Origin: UBA1858 sp039182865
Lineage (GTDB): Bacteria > Pseudomonadota > Gammaproteobacteria > UBA4575
Assembly: GCA_039182865.1 (NCBI GenBank)
Contig: JBCDBX010000002.1
Span: 9,185 to 73,184, forward strand
DNA: 64,000 nt
Reading direction: 5' to 3'
The position numbers were made by a program, and so were the translations under genes. The notes beneath the pieces were generated by a model that saw nothing but the letters and a program-made list of their open reading frames with translations, was not told where the DNA came from and ran no database searches. Positions 54,473 to 61,047 of this stretch are shown in pieces (position 1 is the first letter of the stretch; each line of letters begins with the position of its first letter).

Positions 54473-56422
54473 TTACATGGACAATTGAATAACGACACCA
54501 CCTGAATCTACAAGTCCATTATTGTCCGCATTTGGCGCAGTCAAGACATAGTAATTCCCACTATCTGGGTTAACTATTATTGCATCATCGAAATTGCCCG
54601 CGTCATCACCAGCCAGAATTGGTCCTATTTGCAAGCCCGTTACGCCATCGACAAGTAATACAGAGCCTGCATCGATAACTCCATTCTCATCATCAACATC
54701 AGAGATAACAACAAAGTTATTATTATTAAGAGCAGTCACACCACCACTAGTCAGCATGTCATCAGCACTATCTCCGACTAATCCATTAATCTCAGCACCT
54801 GTACTACCATTAACCAAACGGACGGAACCTGCATTTGAAACGCCACCCTCATCATCATTAGGTGAAGCGATCACAAAATTGTTATTGCCCAGAGCTGTAA
54901 CACCACCGCTGCCAAGATTATCACTTGCAATGTCGCCAGCTAAAGCATTAATTTCGAGGCCGGTACTGCCATCGACTAATATCACAGAGCCAGCATTAGA
55001 TACTCCACTCACATCATCATTAGGTGAAGCGATCACAAAATTATTATTGCTTAGTGCTGTCACACCACCACTGCCAAGATTATCAATAAAAAAATCACCA
55101 GCTAAAGCATTAATTTCGACACCTGTAATGCCATTCACTAACCTCACGGAGCCGGCATTAAGCACACCGCCTACGTCATCATTGATTGAAACAATGACAA
55201 AATTATTATTTCCTAAAGCCGTGATGCCATCGCTACCAAGGCTATCATTCGCAACATCACCAGCTAACGTATTAATTTCGACACCTGTGCCACCATCAAC
55301 CAGTCGGACTGACCCAGCATTTGAAATAGCACCAACATCATCATTCGCTGATGCAATCACAAAATTATTATTGCCTAGTGTAGTAACACCTTCACTACCG
55401 AGAGAATCACTCGCAGCATCACCCGCGATAGAATTGATCTCAATCCCCGTGCTGCCATCGACTAATATTACTGAGCCCGCTGCAGATACTGCTCCAACTT
55501 CATCATTAGGTGAAGCGATCACAAAATTGTTATTCCCTAATGCAGTTACACCACCACTGCCAATATTATCACCTGCCGCATCGCCTTCTATAGAATTAAT
55601 CTCAGCACCTGTGTCACCATTGACTAGCCTCACAGAGCCACCATTGCCAACACCGCTAACGTCGTCACTCGAAGATGCAATCACAAAGTTATTATTCCCT
55701 AGCACAGTAACTCCATCGCTACCGAGAGAATCACCTGCCGCATCGCCTGCTATAGAATTTATTTCAACCCCCGTGCTACCATCAATTAACCTGACTGATC
55801 CAACATTTGAGATGCCACCAACGTCATCATTCTCGGATGCAATTACAAAGTTACCATTACTTAATACAGAAACTCCTCCTGATCCAATAAGATCATTGGC
55901 ATCATCGCCAGAGACAGAATTAATCTGCGCACCCGTACTGCCATCCACTAATATCACAGAGCCTGTATCAGTAACGCCGCCAACATCATCTGATTCAGAA
56001 ATAATCACAAAATTGTTATTTGCCAGAGCGATAATACCTTGAGAACTAATCGAATCATCAGCATTATCACCATAAATGCTTGCGATAGGTGTCATCGATG
56101 TTGGGCTATAGAGATGTACCGCACCGCTATTACTTGCCATACTGGAGTCACCCGGATCACCAACCACAATATTACCATTACCTAAAGCAATAACAGAATT
56201 GCCAAATCGGTCAGCAACCCCTGGCGTCGGATCAATTAACTCGATAGCAGAGATAGTTGTACCACTACTACTTCCACCTCCCCCACCGCCACTACCACAT
56301 GAAGCAAGTAAGATAATAAGAGGTACTGAAATTGCTAACTTAAAAACATGAAATAAAGTTATTACATTATTTCTATTGAAATACTTGGCTTGCAATCTTT
56401 TAACAAGTGGAAATTGACTCAT
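54473..56422 (-). CDS. Tandem-repeat (FG-GAP/beta-propeller-like) lipoprotein
   Basis: A 649-residue surface or periplasmic lipoprotein. The signal ends in the lipobox LASC, followed by a Gly/Ser spacer (GSGGGGGGSSSG). The rest is built from nine consecutive 54-residue repeats (pattern LGSxGVTALGNNNFVIASxNDDVGG...), with one degenerate repeat before and a partial one after. The repeats are Asp/Asn-rich, resembling FG-GAP-type beta-propeller blades that bind calcium. The frame extends 8 codons upstream, but ATG 56422 has the better-placed RBS (AAGGA). The alternation of N and D positions suggests secretion and adhesion or polymer binding; no enzyme domain is present. Confidence 0.8.
   Translation of the reverse strand: MSQFPLVKRLQAKYFNRNNVITLFHVFKLAISVPLIILLASCGSGGGGGGSSSGTTISAIELIDPTPGVADRFGNSVIALGNGNIVVGDPGDSSMASNSGAVHLYSPTSMTPIASIYGDNADDSISSQGIIALANNNFVIISESDDVGGVTDTGSVILVDGSTGAQINSVSGDDANDLIGSGGVSVLSNGNFVIASENDDVGGISNVGSVRLIDGSTGVEINSIAGDAAGDSLGSDGVTVLGNNNFVIASSSDDVSGVGNGGSVRLVNGDTGAEINSIEGDAAGDNIGSGGVTALGNNNFVIASPNDEVGAVSAAGSVILVDGSTGIEINSIAGDAASDSLGSEGVTTLGNNNFVIASANDDVGAISNAGSVRLVDGGTGVEINTLAGDVANDSLGSDGITALGNNNFVIVSINDDVGGVLNAGSVRLVNGITGVEINALAGDFFIDNLGSGGVTALSNNNFVIASPNDDVSGVSNAGSVILVDGSTGLEINALAGDIASDNLGSGGVTALGNNNFVIASPNDDEGGVSNAGSVRLVNGSTGAEINGLVGDSADDMLTSGGVTALNNNNFVVISDVDDENGVIDAGSVLLVDGVTGLQIGPILAGDDAGNFDDAIIVNPDSGNYYVLTAPNADNNGLVDSGGVVIQLSM
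54590..56050 (-). repeat. Nine tandem 162-bp coding repeats
   Basis: Eight units of 54 codons and one of 55 in exact register, with no spacer between them. Units 5-8 (counted from the N-terminus) are the most alike, which suggests recent unequal crossing-over; the outer units are more divergent. The codon periodicity also keeps the opposite strand open for more than 480 codons. Confidence 0.9.
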
Positions 56423-56713
56423 TTTTTCATCCTTGAAGTGATACAAGAAGTCACTAAATAAAATGTGAACTTTTTGATGTAATCAACTCTTGTAATAACA
56501 CAAGAGTGAGGAACACTACCTTTCCTAAATATATAAGCGATAGATTAACAAATAAGTGTACTAACAGCTTGTGACGAAATTCTCATATCTATACATTGAA
56601 AATGTATAACTACTAATCTACATTATGTTTTAAATGGTATATTTAACTGACAAGCAAAAGATATTCTTATGAAAAGAAGTGAGTCTTATTCAGGCCAACT
56701 CTGTATTACTGAT

Positions 56714-57049
56714 TCACTCGATTATGAATGACAGTCCAAAGCAGCATCTCTTACCATCAAGCTCTTCAAGCCATTTGCATACATTGAATGTTGCTCCCAT
56801 GCCATGGCTAGATTTTTCAACGGACTCTTGAACATAAAGCGGTTTACCAGATTCAAATACTTGTCGGTCTGCTTCTAGTAAAGCTTCAGCGTCATCACCC
56901 CAAACTAAATCGCGGTCAAACTTACCAACAATATCTTCTCCAGCATAGTTAGCGATTGTTTGGTTACCAAATAAATATTTGCCAGATTCATCTTTAACCC
57001 AAAAGAAAAATGGCATTTTACTGAATACTTCTAAATCATTTAAACACAT
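56714..57049 (-). CDS. Stand-alone PAS domain protein
   Basis: A 111-residue protein consisting only of a PAS domain: MPFFFWVKDESGKYLFGNQTIANYAGEDIVGKFDRDL matches the N-terminal cap and the FWVKDxxGxYLxxN pattern of PAS sensors, then EALLEADRQVFESGKP and a C-terminal beta part. No output domain is fused, so it must signal to a separate protein or act as a small-molecule binder. Spacers on both sides are AT-rich. Confidence 0.8.
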   Translation of the reverse strand: MCLNDLEVFSKMPFFFWVKDESGKYLFGNQTIANYAGEDIVGKFDRDLVWGDDAEALLEADRQVFESGKPLYVQESVEKSSHGMGATFNVCKWLEELDGKRCCFGLSFIIE

Positions 57050-57205
57050 GATTAAGTTCCTATTTTGTGAATTTAGTAAGATATAAAATAATAGGGCAAG
57101 ACATACAACACATATTTAAATCCAAAATATATAATCTATTTTACAATAAACATATTTAAATATGGCCTACGCTATAATTGTTAATTATGTTTTGATTGGA
57201 TCAAA

Positions 57206-57619
57206 TCAAATAGCAGTTTTATGTTGACATTGATCACGTCTACAAAGTGTATAGTTAATCAAATGTCCTAAGGCAATTATCGCAGAGCCAATAAGAGTAG
57301 ATATCCTTTCAGCATTCTCACCTAGCACATCATGGCCCAATAGTGCAGTAAAAATTAATATGCATAGACCCAAAAATCCAAGGCATGCAACAAACCAGTT
57401 TTTATGTAACTTACATCCGATAGTTAGGGCGATTACACTTAAAGGAATTATCAACCATATTAATAGAGCATGAAACTCCTCTTGGCCGAATAAAGATGAA
57501 CCTAGAGCTGGGAACACACTTAATATAATTGGGAGTGTTAAGCAATGAATGGCACAAATTGAAGAAACTGAGATCGCACACTTATCTAATAAAAAGGAGT
57601 TCTTTGTAAGACTAATCAT
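57206..57619 (-). CDS. MerC-like membrane protein
   Basis: A 137-residue protein with four hydrophobic segments and the MerC-domain motif CAISVSSICAIHCLTLPIILS (the residues after LLDK), with the paired Cys and a His. MerC proteins move mercuric ions in mer operons, but there are no other mer genes here, so a different metal or a general role is likely. The C-terminus has CRRDQCQH, a possible second metal site. It diverges from the Fur-box promoter 377 bp away. Confidence 0.78.
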   Translation of the reverse strand: MISLTKNSFLLDKCAISVSSICAIHCLTLPIILSVFPALGSSLFGQEEFHALLIWLIIPLSVIALTIGCKLHKNWFVACLGFLGLCILIFTALLGHDVLGENAERISTLIGSAIIALGHLINYTLCRRDQCQHKTAI

Positions 57620-58059
57620 GAAAAATTAATAAACTATTGTTTAATTGCAAATTGTAGCTTTAAGACGGTTCTTATTAAACATGTAAACGATGAATATGGT
57701 CATTTATCTCAAATGTTATAAAAATTAGAGCAGAAATAAGTTAGAAGTAACATGGGGTGTACCTAGGTAAATTAGATTTTAATATCATGCACATCAATAT
57801 TTGACACACCAGCAATGAAGTTAAAACTTAATTCTAAATATTCGTCCAACTCAACAAAAATTAATAGATTACTTAATATATTCAATGATTACTTCATTGA
57901 ATTTCAATCTTTCTTATTTATAAAAAGCTTAGTTGTAGGGCTGTACATGTATGGAGAGATCACAGTTTTACAGCACACTTCAAGGTTTCAAACTATTGCA
58001 AATGAGAATCATTCGTATATAATCTATACTAGATAACACTTTATTTCAGGAGCACCTAA
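57620..58059. other. Divergent AT-rich intergenic region (440 bp)
   Basis: Lies between the MerC-like gene (minus) and the Ni-SOD operon (plus). The right end holds the Fur-box promoter listed separately. A 73-codon frame at 57815-58036 has no RBS and would cover the promoter, so I do not call it. Nothing else was recognised in the remaining about 350 bases. Confidence 0.7.
57996..58023 (+). promoter_or_regulatory. Promoter with embedded Fur box, Ni-SOD operon
   Basis: A -35-like TTGCAA (57996-58001) and a perfect -10 TATAAT (58018-58023) are 16 bp apart. The spacer holds AATGAGAATCATT (58001-58013), which equals the core of the Fur consensus GATAATGAGAATCATTATC; the outer bases match less well. 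Repressor bound here would block RNA polymerase. The ATG of the first gene follows 36 bp after the -10, with an AGGAG RBS. Confidence 0.8.
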
Positions 58060-58470
58060 ATGTTTGAGCCACTTTCCGTCCCGTACGGCTGCGTGATGAT
58101 GTACAACGTTGTAAAGCTAAAAGAAGGAGTCGTCCTTGAGGATGTCGAATTACTGCTCGGCGAAATGTGTAATGTTGTCAAAAACACTTATGGTGATGAT
58201 GAAGGTGGTTTTATAGGTGGCCAAGTCTATAAGTTTGGCGGCTTTGTATCTGATGAGGGCTCAATCGCTTCAAATCAACAAACTGAAGAACATATTTCAA
58301 TTGTCACTTATTGGAAATCCTTTGAACAACATGAAAAGTCGCATGCTGACAAAACATTCAAAGAAAAATTTGAAGCCCTAGCCGAGTTTGCAGAACAAAC
58401 GTATGAAGTCGGTTACGAGATGTTGTGGCAAGGAGAACCCGAAAAAATACCAGTAGAAGCAAGACACTAG
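58060..58470 (+). CDS. Predicted dimeric alpha/beta-barrel (ABM-like) protein in the Ni-SOD operon
   Basis: First gene after the Fur-box promoter, 136 residues. The pattern EHISIVTYWKSFEQHEKSHADKTFKEKF and FAEQTYEVGYEMLWQGE resembles the antibiotic-biosynthesis-monooxygenase / dimeric alpha-beta-barrel fold that includes IsdG-type haem-degrading enzymes. Aligned by eye to IsdG, the catalytic Trp and His are not conserved, although His residues lie nearby (QHEKSH). So an iron-linked role is inferred from regulation, not from an active site. A strong RBS (AGGAG) is present. The next frame starts 14 bp later. Confidence 0.68.
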   Translation: MFEPLSVPYGCVMMYNVVKLKEGVVLEDVELLLGEMCNVVKNTYGDDEGGFIGGQVYKFGGFVSDEGSIASNQQTEEHISIVTYWKSFEQHEKSHADKTFKEKFEALAEFAEQTYEVGYEMLWQGEPEKIPVEARH

Positions 58471-58484
58471 AAACTTTTAATATC

Positions 58485-58601
58485 ATGAGTACTGCTAAGT
58501 CTAAATTTTCTTTTAATGATCTAAAGTTGATTCTCTTCTTGATAGTTCCTTTTGTGGTATTTCTTCTAATTCACCATTTTGTTTATCTACCTAATCTCTA
58601 A
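58485..58601 (+). CDS. Putative 38-residue membrane peptide in the Ni-SOD operon
   Basis: A short frame 14 bp after the ABM-like gene, encoding a polar N-terminus (STAKSKFSFNDLK) and one membrane span of about 20 residues with a His pair (LLIHHF) near its end. The RBS is weak. The clear span and its snug place between two genes support it. No family is recognised. Confidence 0.5.
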   Translation: MSTAKSKFSFNDLKLILFLIVPFVVFLLIHHFVYLPNL

Positions 58602-58643
58602 ATTCTATATCCCAACTCAGTAATGATTAGGGAGAATGATCAT

Positions 58644-59120
58644 ATGAAGAATTTTTATGGTAGTTTACAGCTAATCATAGAACTACCGAATCCAGAATGC
58701 TCTTCTAATGAATTACTTCGTTACATAGAATATAGCATCAATAACAAATTTGCTCAGCTCATGCTTAAATCTAATCTTGAGCCTAGACAGAATTACTTAC
58801 TTAGAATCTCAATCCTCAATATTGTTAAAGGCAATCCATTAGTGCGTTCAAGTATGATATTCTCGTTCTTAGGGTTTGGTAATTCTAAATTACATCTATC
58901 TGCTGAACTCATTAACATCGGCACAAAAAAATGTCATTTAAGAAAAATATACAAAATGCGACACACAGGCTTAAACAAGGGATGGCAAGACTACATGCAG
59001 GATAACAGTAATATCTTGCTAAAGGAGCTAGCTGAATCTACTATATATAAGGTAGTAAACGACATTAAGAAAAAAGCATTAATTGCTGAAAGATCCCAGC
59101 CTATCTATATTCAAGCTTAA
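58644..59120 (+). CDS. Hypothetical protein in the Ni-SOD operon
   Basis: A 158-residue protein of unknown family with a basic, mixed alpha/beta sequence (SAELINIGTKKCHLRKIYKMRHTG, then a helix ILLKELAESTIYKVVNDIKKK). No signal sequence is seen. The frame is open 7 codons earlier, but ATG 58644 has GGGAG 9 bases upstream. It lies between the small membrane peptide and the His-containing small protein in one transcript. Confidence 0.62.
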   Translation: MKNFYGSLQLIIELPNPECSSNELLRYIEYSINNKFAQLMLKSNLEPRQNYLLRISILNIVKGNPLVRSSMIFSFLGFGNSKLHLSAELINIGTKKCHLRKIYKMRHTGLNKGWQDYMQDNSNILLKELAESTIYKVVNDIKKKALIAERSQPIYIQA

Positions 59121-59145
59121 TCATTCAACAATAAGGAACTCTAAA

Positions 59146-59364
59146 TTGAAACGTTACATTGCAAAAATGACTCAAAAATTAGCTGTATTAATTTTTACAG
59201 TACTTTTACCTCACACTCTTTTTGCTCATGGTGTTCACACAAATGAGTTGGCTAAGTCTTCCGAAATTATTCATTTTTTGCTGCATTTTGGACCAGTAAT
59301 ACTAGTCTTTGCCCTGATCATTGCTATGCTTTGCACTAAGCTGGGGCGCTCAAGAAATAAATAA
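59146..59364 (+). CDS. Small secreted/membrane protein with N-terminal His motif, Ni-SOD operon
   Basis: A 72-residue protein starting at TTG (AAGGA RBS 10 bases before) or at the in-frame ATG 59167. It has a signal sequence (KLAVLIFTVLLPHTLFA), a predicted mature start HGVHTNE, then IIHFLLHFG and a membrane span (VILVFALIIAMLC) with a basic C-terminus. The His-rich mature start is reminiscent of metal-handling envelope proteins (HupE or CopC style AHGxH). Its position 36 bp upstream of sodN suggests nickel delivery or metal sensing, an inference only. Confidence 0.6.
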   Translation: MKRYIAKMTQKLAVLIFTVLLPHTLFAHGVHTNELAKSSEIIHFLLHFGPVILVFALIIAMLCTKLGRSRNK

Positions 59365-59400
59365 ATTAACCCATTAACTTGATTACATCTTGGAGAAGAG

Positions 59401-59901
59401 ATGCTTTATAAACTTTTAACTAAACTTGATTCGTATCAATCAATACAAACTGCACAAGCACATTGTGATATTCCATGTAAGATTTATGATCCATCTTCTG
59501 CACAAATTGCTGCCTTAACAATTTTACGAATGGTAGATCTAATCATTGAAACAGAAAATAGTCATAGCGAAAAAGATACTGAATACCACAACTCAATGGC
59601 ACGATTTATTGCTACCAAAGAAGAACATGGAATCAAATGTAAAGAAGAAATCAGAATTATCTGGGGTGATTATTTCAAGGCACCTCAATTTGAAAAATTT
59701 CCTGAAATTCATGACCTAACTCATAGCATTATGATGTCTGCATCTAAATGTAAACAAACAGTCGACCGTGAAAAAGCACTTGAATTAATAGAGCAAGTCA
59801 ACCATTTTGCCGAGATCTTTTGGGCAACAAAAGACGTGTCAGTAAAACGCGCAACTTGTCCTTACCCCCCTTCCGTCGAAGTAGTCTATCCAGACATTTA
59901 A
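59401..59901 (+). CDS. sodN: Nickel superoxide dismutase
   Basis: Ni-dependent SOD that disproportionates superoxide in the cytoplasm. The precursor has a 20-residue leader (MLYKLLTKL...QTAQA) and the mature N-terminus H21-C22-D23-I-P25-C26 is the nickel hook, with the His1, Cys2 and Cys6 ligands intact. The rest forms the four-helix bundle (AALTILRMVDLIIETENSH, MARFIATKEEHGIKCKEEIRIIWGDYFK) and ends PYPPSVEVVYPDI. The length of 166 (mature 146) fits the proteobacterial/cyanobacterial type. The leader is removed by SodX, encoded immediately downstream with a 1-base overlap. Confidence 0.95.
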   Translation: MLYKLLTKLDSYQSIQTAQAHCDIPCKIYDPSSAQIAALTILRMVDLIIETENSHSEKDTEYHNSMARFIATKEEHGIKCKEEIRIIWGDYFKAPQFEKFPEIHDLTHSIMMSASKCKQTVDREKALELIEQVNHFAEIFWATKDVSVKRATCPYPPSVEVVYPDI

Positions 59902-60200
59902 TGTTCAAAATATTCAAAGTTAGCGGCAACAGCATGTTGCCGCAGTACTATAATAATGATTATGTAATAAGCGCCAAATGGATTTTCGGATCATTAAAAA
60001 TAGGTGATGATGTGATCTGCCATCATGAGAGCCTAGGTGTCATCATAAAAAGAATTAAGAAAATTACACATAATAAAATTGAAGTCACTGGTTTGAATTC
60101 CTTTAGTACAAACTCTCGAATAATCGGAGATTTAGATAAGAAGGACATAATTGGGAAAGTACTTTGGCAGTTCAAAAGCCAAAGTCGTAAAAACAATTAA
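59901..60200 (+). CDS. sodX: Nickel-type superoxide dismutase maturation protease
   Basis: A small S24/S26-family serine peptidase (99 residues) that removes the SodN leader and frees the His1 nickel ligand. The catalytic dyad is visible: Ser11 in GNSMLP and Lys50 in GVIIKRIK. The start ATG overlaps the sodN stop by one base (TAATG); the frame is open upstream inside sodN but those codons are not used. This gene pair is the standard sodN-sodX module. Confidence 0.94.
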   Translation: MFKIFKVSGNSMLPQYYNNDYVISAKWIFGSLKIGDDVICHHESLGVIIKRIKKITHNKIEVTGLNSFSTNSRIIGDLDKKDIIGKVLWQFKSQSRKNN

Positions 60201-60221
60201 TGTCCTATTTTTCACTCTAGT

Positions 60222-60851
60222 CTACATTGCTAATTCAATCATGACTTCGTTTCTTCGAAGTATCGGTAATGTCCAGGGTGGATTGTAAAATGCATAAATC
60301 GGCTCTGAAATAGTATTAAGCGCTTCCTTTAATATATAGTCCTTCAATTGATCTTCATATAGAGTCAAATCATTCTCCGTCGCCCTACCTGAAAACTGAA
60401 TTACTGCAAACTCTTTCGCAGGGATTTCAATTAATTGAATTTTGTTATTTGCAGGTATGGGCAGTGTATCCAAAGTAAATTTTGCAGGCATCACAAAATA
60501 GACAGTCCAGCTATCACCTTGCCTTTGCTGACCAACAGGTGCAGTCATAGATATTTTTTGGTTTTGCTGTGTGACAGGCGCCGTCATGGCAATCTTTTCA
60601 CTCATATTATTATTGCCAAAAATATAATCTGCCAGCACTCTGAAACCATCACTGATTGCACTTTTTCGATCACCATTTACTATGACCTGTGCAATTATCA
60701 TCGGCTCATATTGCCGAACCTCAATATTTTTATTGGTGGAAATTATCTGGTATTTGGGTTGTTCTACATCACTCACTATCGGCCCCCAGAGAGTAATTCC
60801 TGCAACTAGAATGCCTAGAATCAATATCATAACTATCCATTTTTTTTTCAT
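60222..60851 (-). CDS. SOUL haem-binding family protein
   Basis: A 209-residue SOUL/HBP domain protein anchored by an N-terminal signal-anchor (MKKKWIVMILILGILVAGITLW). The SOUL fold patterns are YQIISTNKNIEVRQYEPMIIAQVIV, GFRVLADYIFGNNNMSEKIAMTAPVTQQ, SWTVYFVMPAKFTLDTLP and the terminal RRNEVMIEL. The frame extends 24 codons further upstream, but the MKKK start gives a proper anchor. Members are thought to bind haem or tetrapyrroles; no haem-ligand His is evident. It is convergent with sodX. Confidence 0.85.
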   Translation of the reverse strand: MKKKWIVMILILGILVAGITLWGPIVSDVEQPKYQIISTNKNIEVRQYEPMIIAQVIVNGDRKSAISDGFRVLADYIFGNNNMSEKIAMTAPVTQQNQKISMTAPVGQQRQGDSWTVYFVMPAKFTLDTLPIPANNKIQLIEIPAKEFAVIQFSGRATENDLTLYEDQLKDYILKEALNTISEPIYAFYNPPWTLPILRRNEVMIELAM

Positions 60852-61047
60852 AGTCAACTTGTTAAAGATAAATTCGTCGAAATTATATTTATAAGTCAAT
60901 AAGATTTTTATTGGTTTACACACATAACGTTAGAATAATTTATATAGCTTCAAGCTCTATAGCTAATTTTATAAATTAAACCTTCCAAATAAAACTTAAC
61001 TTTAAATATATTTTGGCACATCTACAGATTACTGATAGCATTTAGTT

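Noticed and set aside
54594..56042. Long plus-strand frame of 482 codons in the repeat region
   Set aside because: It mirrors the phase of the 162-bp repeats of the minus-strand lipoprotein, has no signal or RBS, and its composition (Pro/Ser/Thr-rich) is that of an antisense shadow.
54473..56422. CRISPR-like array from the regular DNA repeats
   Set aside because: The units are 162 bp, contiguous without spacers, and encode protein repeats.
57815..58036. 73-codon frame before the Ni-SOD operon
   Set aside because: No RBS, AT-driven composition, and it would run through the Fur-box promoter.
58060..58470. IsdG-type haem monooxygenase
   Set aside because: By-eye alignment places Ser and Phe at the positions of the catalytic Trp and His, so I only keep the fold-level call.
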